Virus record (IMG/VR): IMGVR_UViG_3300020194_001075
Coordinates: 1-50,673 of that record
Strand: one strand, 5' to 3'
DNA: 50,673 nt
Origin: a virus
A program made the translations under genes and the position numbers. The notes beneath the pieces are model-generated. The model saw only the letters and a program-made list of their open reading frames with translations, did no database searches and was not told where the DNA came from. Shown here in pieces: positions 14,676 through 21,534 of the stretch. Every line of letters begins with the position of its first letter. Positions within the stretch are counted from its first letter, which is position 1.

Positions 14676-16397
14676 TTAGGCGCCCGGAGTTGGAGTTCCG
14701 CCACCTGCTGTTCCACCACCTGTTGGTGGAGTTGTGCCTGCGTCTGGTTCGCCTGCTGTTTCTTCCGGTTCTGCCGCATCTAAATCTGCTTGTATACCTG
14801 CTGTACTAACTCCTGCACTTCTTAATTCTGTTGCAGATGTGGTTGGTTTAGCCTGTACACTGTCATCGTTTTCTTCTCGCCATAATCTTTCATTCTCAGC
14901 CATCTCTTCTGGAGATAATCCTAAGAATCTTGATAGAGCATAACGTTTGCTCACAAATGGTACACCAGCAATCTGAGTGTATGTGGAAATTCTTTGATTG
15001 TCCACTTCTGATTGTCTGTAAGAAGCAAAGTTCATTGGTGGTTGAAACTTGATATCAAACATCGCTGTGTCAATGTTCACACCTTTTTCTATTAGATAAC
15101 GTTTGAACTCTTGATTGAATTCATCCGATACCAAATTTTGTAATCTTTCACAGTATTTGTTGAATCTTAATTCTTGAATGTATGCTGTGCCTACTCTACC
15201 ATCATTATATTGACTGTTGGAATCGTCTGCACCTGTTGGCAAATACGAACTTGGAATACGTAAACCTCTTAATAATTTGTTTGTAAAGTATTTCAAGTCA
15301 TCAATTTCACCTAGATTAGTACCGCCTGGTAATGTTTCAACTTTAGATCCTCTACCTTCTGCTGTTTGTGGGAAGAAGTAATCTTCATTGATTGAAAGCG
15401 GATTGTAACTTGAATCAATTACGTTGGTACCACCGCCTGTTGCTGATGGAATACGTCTTTGATGGATCTCTGTTTTAACTCTTTCTACAAATTGCATTGC
15501 CAAGTGTGATGGCATATTACCCACGTCGATGTAGAACACACGTCTTTCAGGTGCTCTTTGTACACGATAGATAATAATTGCGTCTTCTAGTAATTCTTTT
15601 TGTTTGTAAACTTTAAAAATACTTTCAAGCAATGAATTACCAAATGGAAAATTGTTGTCCAAGCCTTCACTTAAACTTAAATGCATGATGTGTTCAGCAT
15701 CTACGGCAATTTCTCTCATGCCTGTGGCAAATCTTGTGCCAGGAGAGTCCATTGCTCCTGTGCCTGTCATGCCTCTAACACCGCCTGTTAAGTATCCTGA
15801 TCCACCGCCTGTAACATTACCTGTTGTTTGAACTGGAGTTGTGGCTACTAGATTTCTAAAGTTAAAGTTGATGTCTTTTACCACATACTGCTCAGGAGTT
15901 TTACCTGTGCTTTCGTTCACAATAATTTTAGAAACTTTAGTTGCATCCACATAAAATAATTTTTTAGTTTCTGGATCTCTAATAAAGAATGCATCTCCGT
16001 ATTTGAATACGTTACGAATAATTTTAAAAACTCTTTTGCTTAGGTCATTTAATTTGCACCATTGTTGTAGATACTGTTCAATGATCTGTATTTCTGTGTT
16101 GGTTGCTTTTTGTCTGTATTCAAATTTAAATGGTGTGCCGTTCTGCGTGTTGTTCTGTGTGCAGAATTCTGCTAGAATATCCAATGCCGCATTCACTTCA
16201 GAATCAAGATCCATCACATTGTATTGTCCGTAACGTTCTATTCTGTTTGGAGCACCGCTGTACACATCTGGAAGATATGATGAGTAGTTGGATTTTGCTG
16301 GTCCTGGCTTGCCGCCTATTCCACCACCTAAAGGTGAAAACATTCCACCTGTTGCGCCTTCAACTGGCACTTCTGTAAAAAACTTTTTCCAACTCAT
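14676..16397 (-). CDS. 20: Portal vertex protein gp20
   Basis: 573 residues, close to T4 gp20 (524). Conserved T4-like portal blocks are visible: YSSYLPDVYSGAPNRIERYGQYNVMDLDSEVNAALDILAEF (about 38-78), YRVQRAPERRVFYIDVGNMP (about 277-296), EDYFFPQTAEGRGSKVETLPGG (about 333-354) and LRGLRIPSSYLP (about 369-380). It forms the twelve-subunit ring through which DNA is packaged and on which the prohead starts. The C-terminus is a Pro/Gly/Thr-rich tail beyond the conserved core. The ATG overlaps the upstream stop (TAATG) behind GGAG, so it is coupled to the tape-measure-like gene. Confidence 0.95.
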   Translation of the reverse strand: MSWKKFFTEVPVEGATGGMFSPLGGGIGGKPGPAKSNYSSYLPDVYSGAPNRIERYGQYNVMDLDSEVNAALDILAEFCTQNNTQNGTPFKFEYRQKATNTEIQIIEQYLQQWCKLNDLSKRVFKIIRNVFKYGDAFFIRDPETKKLFYVDATKVSKIIVNESTGKTPEQYVVKDINFNFRNLVATTPVQTTGNVTGGGSGYLTGGVRGMTGTGAMDSPGTRFATGMREIAVDAEHIMHLSLSEGLDNNFPFGNSLLESIFKVYKQKELLEDAIIIYRVQRAPERRVFYIDVGNMPSHLAMQFVERVKTEIHQRRIPSATGGGTNVIDSSYNPLSINEDYFFPQTAEGRGSKVETLPGGTNLGEIDDLKYFTNKLLRGLRIPSSYLPTGADDSNSQYNDGRVGTAYIQELRFNKYCERLQNLVSDEFNQEFKRYLIEKGVNIDTAMFDIKFQPPMNFASYRQSEVDNQRISTYTQIAGVPFVSKRYALSRFLGLSPEEMAENERLWREENDDSVQAKPTTSATELRSAGVSTAGIQADLDAAEPEETAGEPDAGTTPPTGGGTAGGGTPTPGA

Positions 16398-18604
16398 TAT
16401 CCGAAATTCTCCGCTGTGTCTTGTGTTGCTTGTGAAGTGATTCTACTGTAACGATTATTATCGTTCATTGTCATTAAAATCTGTTCCATAGTGTTATTTA
16501 ACCTATCCAATTTATCACCTGTTGAACTTGATGATGCTGTGATTGTGCCTGTCATTCCGCTTCTTAAACTTGTCATTGCATTTCCTAAGTTCTCTAAACT
16601 GTTAGCATACATATCTATTTTGTTTTTGTCAAGCTCATCTAGTGTTTTATTCAAGTTTTTGGCAAAGTTTTCTGGTCCTGAACCAAAAATTTTACCAAAG
16701 AAGCCTGTGACCGCACTGGCTGTGGTTCCAACACTCATAACTGCCATTGCTCCTGCCAATGCTGTGGAACCTTTGGCAACTGCCATTAAATTTTTACCGT
16801 CTACTTCTCCAACTGCGCCTAGACCCGACGCAAATTTTTCTAATGCTCCGCCCATCAGCCAAGTTGCCGCGGCTAAACCTGCACCTATAATGGCAATTGA
16901 TGCCGAAAATGCTGTGGCACCTATCACAGTTTGAGGATTAGCAAAGGCTTTCAATCCTCCTGCTAAACCTTTCATGCCTGCGCCTGCACCGCCTAGCAAT
17001 CCGCCTGCACCTGCGCCTGCTTTACCTAATATGCCTGGACCTCCGCCTCCACCTCCCATACCTGGAAGGTATGACATTAATTTTTTTCCACCTTTAGCGG
17101 CTACGCCTACTCCTGCACTTGCCAATTTACCAGTGTACATGGTTGCGAGCACTGCCGTAACTGCACTCAAGCCTGTACCAAACGCTCCTAATTCTTTTTT
17201 TAGAAAATCGAAAAAACTTACCAACTGCTCAATAGCAGAGGCTAGTAATCCTATTGCAGGATTAAGCATATCAACAATAGGAGCCAACAATGCTTGAAAG
17301 GCAGTTCTTAATCTTTGAGTTGATTTGTCAAATAGTAGAGCACTTTTTGCGCCAACTTCTTGTGCTTTCACTTGTTCTTCAGTAGCCACTTCTAAATCGC
17401 CCAATGCATTTTTAAATCCTATTGTTTCAAATCTCACGTCAAAGAAGTCCACACCCAATTGTTTCAATTGAGCATAACGTTGTCTTTCTTCTGCTGACAT
17501 CTGTGCAGTTTCATTTGCCGCACCTTGGAATACTTTCATTAACTGTTGAGCTGATCCCGATTCACCTCTTGCCAAACCATGTAAGGCTTCTCTCATACCA
17601 TCGATTGCCATGATACCTGCTTCTCTGGCATTGGTTGCCACACCGTCTGTAGCAATTAAATTTCTAATGCTCTGTTCCATTTCTTTTGAAACATTACCTG
17701 TCATTGATAAAGCACTGTTGATTTCTCTTTGTTGTTTTTGACTCATGCCTGCCAATTGTAAACTTAATCTTGCGTCCTTGGCACGTTCTTGCATTTCTTG
17801 TTGAAGTGCTTGTCTGTTTTTACCTGTCAGTCTTGATAGTAAATCTAAGTTGTTCAAATAATCTGCAGTTTCACTAGACAGTTCTCGTTCTGTCATTGTT
17901 TGTGTTCTACCTAATTGTGTTTGCAGTTCTAAATATTCTGCGGCGCCGGTGGCTATCTCTTGCATTGTAAAACCTAATGCTGAAAATTTTTCAAATGTTT
18001 CGCCTTGTGCTAAATCTTTTAATGCGTTGGTAAATCTTTTTACACCCACGCCTGTTGTTCCACCTAACAGAGCAAGATTACCGCCTGCTTGAGTTATAGC
18101 ATCAGTCAGTTGTCCCATAGTCAATCCAGTTTCTCCTGCCGCTATTCTAAGATCACTGATGCTCTGTCCTGCTGTGCCGCCTATCTGAGAAATTGATCTA
18201 TAAAAATCTACGTTTTCAGAAAGTCTATCAATCAAATAACCCAATGTGTCGCCAAACGCTTCTCCCACAGTACCAAATTGCTCGCCTACCATTCTTGCCG
18301 ACGATCCCAATCCTGCTAGGTTTGTTGTGACTATGCCTATTCCTATAGACAGTGTGTTGTTGACTTTTTGTAATCTAGTTAATCCTTGTTCGGTATCTTC
18401 CAATTCTTCATTAACATCTTGCAGATAAGATGCCATGGTTTTCATTTCTTTGGCAGTTTTGCCTGTAGCCTGTGCTACCGCTTTCATTCCGGTGTCGCCG
18501 CCCAGTGCTTTTACCAATGCTCTTAATGTGGTTTCGGTGGCAACTCCTGATTGGCCAATGCCTTTTGCCAGTGCTTCCAGTTGATCTCTATCTAATTCTG
18601 CCAT
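16397..18604 (-). CDS. Tail tape measure-like protein (gp29 analogue)
   Basis: 735 residues with tape-measure composition: long amphipathic helices and coiled coil in about 1-330, then a hydrophobic Gly/Ala-rich region at about 470-650 (GILGKAGAGAGGLLGGAGAG; TAFSASIAIIGAGLAAATWLMGG). Such proteins set tail length inside the tube and help DNA pass the host membrane. T4 gp29 has this role; direct similarity to it cannot be seen by eye, so this rests on composition and position beside the gp26-like chaperone and the portal. Two late-type elements lie upstream (18617-18624 and 18700-18707). No strong Shine-Dalgarno precedes the ATG at 18604. Confidence 0.65.
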   Translation of the reverse strand: MAELDRDQLEALAKGIGQSGVATETTLRALVKALGGDTGMKAVAQATGKTAKEMKTMASYLQDVNEELEDTEQGLTRLQKVNNTLSIGIGIVTTNLAGLGSSARMVGEQFGTVGEAFGDTLGYLIDRLSENVDFYRSISQIGGTAGQSISDLRIAAGETGLTMGQLTDAITQAGGNLALLGGTTGVGVKRFTNALKDLAQGETFEKFSALGFTMQEIATGAAEYLELQTQLGRTQTMTERELSSETADYLNNLDLLSRLTGKNRQALQQEMQERAKDARLSLQLAGMSQKQQREINSALSMTGNVSKEMEQSIRNLIATDGVATNAREAGIMAIDGMREALHGLARGESGSAQQLMKVFQGAANETAQMSAEERQRYAQLKQLGVDFFDVRFETIGFKNALGDLEVATEEQVKAQEVGAKSALLFDKSTQRLRTAFQALLAPIVDMLNPAIGLLASAIEQLVSFFDFLKKELGAFGTGLSAVTAVLATMYTGKLASAGVGVAAKGGKKLMSYLPGMGGGGGGPGILGKAGAGAGGLLGGAGAGMKGLAGGLKAFANPQTVIGATAFSASIAIIGAGLAAATWLMGGALEKFASGLGAVGEVDGKNLMAVAKGSTALAGAMAVMSVGTTASAVTGFFGKIFGSGPENFAKNLNKTLDELDKNKIDMYANSLENLGNAMTSLRSGMTGTITASSSSTGDKLDRLNNTMEQILMTMNDNNRYSRITSQATQDTAENFG

Positions 18605-18616
18605 GTTACCAAAATG

Positions 18617-18624
18617 TATTTAAA
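18617..18624 (-). promoter_or_regulatory. Late-like element TTTAAATA
   Basis: TTTAAATA on the minus strand, one base from TATAAATA, ends 12 bases before the ATG at 18604. It would give a leader of only about seven bases, too short for a Shine-Dalgarno. Confidence 0.35.
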
Positions 18625-18656
18625 TCCAATCATTATGTACGCACTTAATCCACTTC

Positions 18657-18664
18657 ACTAAATA
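18657..18664 (+). promoter_or_regulatory. Possible late element ACTAAATA for gp26 operon
   Basis: ACTAAATA on the plus strand differs at one position from the AATAAATA form used elsewhere in the window. It would give a leader of about 48 bases ending in TTGGAG before the ATG at 18717. Confidence 0.3.
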
Positions 18665-18699
18665 TGAGTATATTAAGAACTATTAAAACTTTGTTCTTG

Positions 18700-18707
18700 T
18701 ATTTATT
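18700..18707 (-). promoter_or_regulatory. Late promoter element AATAAATA
   Basis: AATAAATA on the minus strand lies about 95 bases upstream of the tape-measure-like gene, within the leader of the divergent gp26-like gene. It is the same form as at 5615-5622. Confidence 0.5.
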
Positions 18708-18716
18708 GGAGATAAA

Positions 18717-19580
18717 ATGAGCGAAATTCAACCAGGTCCAAGTAATCCTTTAAAAAAGTATTACAGACAACCTAAACAATTTATTAGACTGCCCAGCGGA
18801 TACAAATACTATCCACAAGGATCTATTGAAGTGGGCGAGTCAGGAGAAGTGGCTGTGTACCCTATGACAGCCAAAGACGAACTAATTTTTAAAACACCAG
18901 ACGCATTGTTGAACGGTGAAGCCACAGTGACTGTGATACAGAGTTGTGTGCCAGCCATCAAAAACGCTTGGCAGATGCCCAGCATCGATGTTGATGCTTG
19001 TTTGATAGCAATACGTATGGCAACCTATGGTACCACAATGAATGTGCCCATCACAGTTCCAGGCACAAAGATAGAAAAAGACTATCAATTGGATTTACAA
19101 GGCACATTGGACAAATTACTATCAGCACAATATCAAAGCACAGTGTTTGTGGGCAACATGGAAGTTACCACACAGCCATTGAGTTACGATCAATTCAGCA
19201 AAATGGCAATCAAAAGTTTTGAAGAAGCACGTGTGCAAGAACTTATCAGAAACAATGAAATGACTGATGAGGAAAAACTTCAACGATTCCAAAGAAGTTT
19301 GACCAAACTGACAGATTTAAATGTGAGCATGGTGTCAGACACAGTGGCATCGATAAAAGTAGACGGACAACTGGTCACAGACAAAGCGATGATCAAAGAC
19401 TTTATAGAAAATGCTGAAAAGAATTTTTTCCAAAGCATACTGGATCATTTAGAAATTCAAAGACAGGCATTTGCATTGCCAACAATCACAGTACAGTCTA
19501 GTGAAGAAGAGCGTAAAGAGGGAGCACCAGAGGAATATCAAATTCCAGTACAGTTCGATACTGCAAATTTTTTCGCCTAA
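18717..19580 (+). CDS. 26: Baseplate hub assembly chaperone, gp26-like
   Basis: 287 residues. Segments such as LPSGYKYYPQGSIEV (about 24-38), YPMTAKDELIFKTPDALLNGEATVTVIQSCVPAI (about 47-80) and VDACLIAIRMATYG (about 90-103) match the T4_baseplate family (gp26/gp51-type) seen in marine T4-like phages. T4 gp26 and gp51 are needed to assemble the central hub. The start has TTGGAG six bases upstream. The stop at 19578-19580 lies seven bases after a heptamer A_AAT_TTT in the proper phase, and the -1 frame then stays open for 77 codons, so a longer frameshifted product is expected as well. Confidence 0.8.
   Translation: MSEIQPGPSNPLKKYYRQPKQFIRLPSGYKYYPQGSIEVGESGEVAVYPMTAKDELIFKTPDALLNGEATVTVIQSCVPAIKNAWQMPSIDVDACLIAIRMATYGTTMNVPITVPGTKIEKDYQLDLQGTLDKLLSAQYQSTVFVGNMEVTTQPLSYDQFSKMAIKSFEEARVQELIRNNEMTDEEKLQRFQRSLTKLTDLNVSMVSDTVASIKVDGQLVTDKAMIKDFIENAEKNFFQSILDHLEIQRQAFALPTITVQSSEEERKEGAPEEYQIPVQFDTANFFA
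19565..19571 (+). promoter_or_regulatory. Putative -1 ribosomal frameshift site A_AAT_TTT
   Basis: AAATTTT fits X_XXY_YYZ exactly in the gp26 frame (codons gcA AAT TTT), seven bases before the gp26 stop. The T-run continues for two more bases. A clear downstream stimulating hairpin was not found by eye. Confidence 0.75.
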
Positions 19581-19804
19581 AGATATCAACACTGCCGATT
19601 TCTGACATTATCAAACTTACCACAGACATGGAGAACGAAGTTAAAAACTTCAAAGCAGAACTTGCCAAAATTGCTTGGTTCATGCGTGGCGGAGTCACCA
19701 TGGACGAACTGTATGGCAGTTCACCAGAAGACCGAGAAGTGATGACCAAGGTGATCAAAGACAATCTAGACACTGCCAAAAAAACAGGACAACCGTTCTT
19801 TTAA
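19571..19804 (+). CDS. 51: gp51-like C-terminal extension, reached by -1 frameshift
   Basis: The -1 frame from 19571 is open for 77 codons to TAA at 19802-19804, giving a 362-residue gp26-gp51-like fusion. The extension reads FRLKISTLPISDIIKL and then an acidic helical part with WFMRGGVTMDELYGSSPEDR, like the small hub-assembly protein often called gp51 in marine T4-like phages. An internal ATG at 19628 could make a 58-residue protein, but no Shine-Dalgarno precedes it. That supports frameshifting, by analogy with the lambda G/GT tail chaperones. The extension starts well before the gp26 stop, so the frames overlap without a gap. Confidence 0.7.
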   Translation, partial: FRLKISTLPISDIIKLTTDMENEVKNFKAELAKIAWFMRGGVTMDELYGSSPEDREVMTKVIKDNLDTAKKTGQPFF

Positions 19805-19893
19805 CAGTGTACTCCACATAATATAAAGTATCAAATATTCTGCATCTGTGGTGCCTACAAGCAAATAGCATCATTTAATATTTTTTTTATACA

Positions 19894-19901
19894 TTTAAAT
19901 A
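19894..19901 (+). promoter_or_regulatory. Late-like element TTTAAATA before hemD-like gene
   Basis: TTTAAATA on the plus strand ends eight bases before the ATG at 19910, in an AT-rich gap. No Shine-Dalgarno follows, so a nearly leaderless transcript is predicted if it is used. The match to TATAAATA is one base short. Confidence 0.35.
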
Positions 19902-19909
19902 AATCTTGT

Positions 19910-20479
19910 ATGCAGATATACACACAAATTGTCCGCCCATCGGAGTTGGATGAAGATGACCTGTGGATTCCATGTCTTAAGACATTCCCAGTAAAACATT
20001 CGCCAGCGGCGGAACAACCACTCATCATCACACACATCGAAGCAGTGAATCACTATGCTCACAGTGTTGCCAAACTGTTGGACCAGAAGGTGTATGCAGT
20101 GGGATCTAAAACCTATGACCGACTCGTAGAGGCGGGCTTCGCGGAAAAAAATATTCATTGGAGACATCGTGCGGACGAACTCAAACTGCGTTCAAAAGAA
20201 ATAGGACCAATCACTTGGCTCCGTGGAGACAAGTATGCACGAGATTTTTCACACCTACCAGAATGCACAGTGATACAGACATACGAATCCAAACCAGATC
20301 CAGATGCCATCAGACAGATATTAAAATTAGAACCAGACGTGATACACGTGTATTCAGATGCAGTGTTAAAAGAATTAGAGATTAGAAATTGGAGTCATAC
20401 CAAACTGCGTCATGTAACATCAGCAGATCCTGATAAGAGTTTGTGGTTGGACTGTGAATCATTTGATCCTAGTGTTTAA
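19910..20479 (+). CDS. HemD-like (uroporphyrinogen-III synthase fold) protein
   Basis: 189 residues, against about 240-260 for cellular HemD, which closes hydroxymethylbilane into uroporphyrinogen III. Matches to the weakly conserved family: IVRP near the start (7-10), the domain linker and second-domain entry VYAVGSKTYDRLVEAGF (61-77) against the usual YAVG.kTA..L...GF, ITWLRGDKYARDF (101-113) against ..LRG...R, VIQTYESKP (121-129) against v..v.vYe..., and DVIHVYSDAVLKELE (143-157) against the d.ivftS..av segment. The N-terminal domain is clearly shortened. HemD sequences diverge strongly, so the call is by pattern; the HemB-like gene in the same phage raises it. No Shine-Dalgarno; a TTTAAATA element is eight bases upstream and a hairpin overlaps the stop. 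Confidence 0.65.
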   Translation: MQIYTQIVRPSELDEDDLWIPCLKTFPVKHSPAAEQPLIITHIEAVNHYAHSVAKLLDQKVYAVGSKTYDRLVEAGFAEKNIHWRHRADELKLRSKEIGPITWLRGDKYARDFSHLPECTVIQTYESKPDPDAIRQILKLEPDVIHVYSDAVLKELEIRNWSHTKLRHVTSADPDKSLWLDCESFDPSV

Positions 20480-20504
20480 GAACGACTGCGTCGTTCTGCT
20501 TTTC
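20479..20504 (+). terminator. Terminator-like hairpin at the hemD-like stop
   Basis: AGAACGAC, loop TGC, GTCGTTCT forms a perfect 8-bp stem starting on the last base of the stop codon, followed by GCTTTTC on the plus strand. The T-run is short, so termination may be partial. It faces the minus-strand transcript from 25212. Confidence 0.5.
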
Positions 20505-20868
20505 GCTCACGCTCAAGCATTTAAACAATCACATAACGAAGTTATGTCGTGCATCATGCAGATAGTTGATCCATACTTCACCCAGCAACGGGTAAAGTAT
20601 GTTGCTTCATGCGAGATGAGCCTACCATTGTGTGAGAGGAAATTCCTTGCGGACGGAAGCGGTGACCCGCCAACTCCCTATTCCAGACTTCATTAGTCAC
20701 GGGCAACTGACCCACCCTTCACAAACAAAGTGATCAGTTGTGATGTTGTATCTTTTTCACAGAGCATCTTCTTTTGTGCCTTAGTTAGCACTTGACTTGC
20801 AACTCAGGATTCACCCAACGTCTTATCGACTGCATTTCCTGGATCCGTAGATCAGTTGTGTTGCTATG
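20505..20868 (-). ncRNA. Candidate structured noncoding RNA downstream of the GIY-YIG gene
   Basis: About 364 bases with no convincing ORF, but with many stems. Stems are at 20572-20601 (12 bp, loop GTTGCT read on the minus strand), 20776-20791 (5 bp), 20704-20740 (7-bp outer stem and TCAC/GTGA inner stem), 20531-20547 (perfect 7 bp, loop of 3) and 20659-20670 (4 bp). In the first two, one pair is G-U on the minus strand but C-A on the plus strand, which favours a minus-strand RNA. The loop GTTGCT can also pair with AGCAAC just upstream, a possible pseudoknot. Minus-strand bases around 20803-20842 recall a group I intron P4 helix, but no P7 pair was found. It could be processed from the gp47-gp46 transcript. 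Confidence 0.5.
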
Positions 20869-21300
20869 TTATGCCTTGTTGTACTTTTTTAATTCTTCTT
20901 TAAGGATTCGGGAACCTCCTACCCTGACATTGATGATGCCATTGTAGTAGTCGTCGGATTCTAGTACTCGTCTTTCGAACTGTTCTCGAGCCTCGAGATA
21001 ACTCATTACGCCTCTTGATTTGCAGATGTACAGTATTTCCCTTGTGAATTTGTCTTCGCCTAATTGTGCCACGTCAGCAAGTAGATGATCTGATGAACCC
21101 CAATAGTCCTTCCAGTCCGATTCCACCTTGCTTCTACGTTTGTTTATCCTGCCCTTGAGAGGCGGACGTGTCTTCTTGAATTTCGCTAGTTTTTTACCCA
21201 CATACATTTTACCATTGGTTGTATTTGTAATAAGATATACAAATCCTTCGCAGTCTTCTGGCAGTGTGTCGAGTGTTTTACCTTGATAAGTCCATGGCAT
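20869..21300 (-). CDS. GIY-YIG family nuclease-like protein
   Basis: 143 residues. GFVYLITNTTNGKMYVGKK (19-37) is a GIY-YIG motif variant (F/VY ... YVG), followed by a basic segment (KKTRPPLKGRINKRRSK), YWGSSDHL, FTREIL and a late glutamate in the EAREQFERRVLESDDYYN region (about 105-122), as expected for the active site. Similar small proteins beginning WTYQGKT are frequent in marine T4-like phages and are not always mobile, so it may be a resident repair or host-DNA nuclease or a homing enzyme. It lies 15 bases after the small gene following gp46, with no clear Shine-Dalgarno, and upstream of the structured RNA region on the same strand. Confidence 0.75.
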   Translation of the reverse strand: MPWTYQGKTLDTLPEDCEGFVYLITNTTNGKMYVGKKLAKFKKTRPPLKGRINKRRSKVESDWKDYWGSSDHLLADVAQLGEDKFTREILYICKSRGVMSYLEAREQFERRVLESDDYYNGIINVRVGGSRILKEELKKYNKA

Positions 21301-21315
21301 GAACTTACTTACTGA

Positions 21316-21534
21316 TTATTTTTTTTGCTGTTGCTGTTTTTGAATTCGTGATGTTTTATATTGGTCTTCCAGCTCTTTACGTCTTTGACGTGCCAAAATT
21401 CTAATTTCCGCGAGCGCCTTTCTGGCGGCTACTTTGGTAGCAAGGCTTCGCCTTTCAGCAAACTTTTCGTTTGCCTTGAAGTATGCCATGTATGCTTTGG
21501 TGAGTTTATCGTGAGTATCATCTTGTATGGTCAT
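21316..21534 (-). CDS. Small basic helical protein following gp46
   Basis: A 72-residue protein starting MTIQDDTHDKLTKAY at 21534; an ATG at 21555 is possible but lacks a better ribosome site. It overlaps the end of gp46 by 17 bases. The body AYFKANEKFAERRSLATKVAARKALAEIRILARQRRKELEDQ is a single charged helix followed by a Gln/Lys-rich tail. A protein of this type follows gp46 in marine T4-like phages. Function unknown; a nucleic-acid-binding or gp46/47 accessory role is only a guess from charge and position. Confidence 0.6.
   Translation of the reverse strand: MTIQDDTHDKLTKAYMAYFKANEKFAERRSLATKVAARKALAEIRILARQRRKELEDQYKTSRIQKQQQQKK

Noticed and set aside
16974-17297. Proline-rich plus-strand frame opposite the tape-measure-like gene
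   Set aside because: Antisense of Gly/Ala-rich coding sequence, no ribosome site, no family pattern.
20454-20696. 80-codon plus-strand frame over the end of the hemD-like gene
   Set aside because: It overlaps the hemD-like gene and crosses strong inverted repeats, has no ribosome site, and its product has no recognisable pattern.
20796-20851. Group I intron core (P4-like CCAGGAAATGC with GAATCCTGAG, minus strand)
   Set aside because: No convincing P7 (R/S) pair, no G-binding site and no split exon flank it; kept only as a resemblance within the structured RNA candidate.
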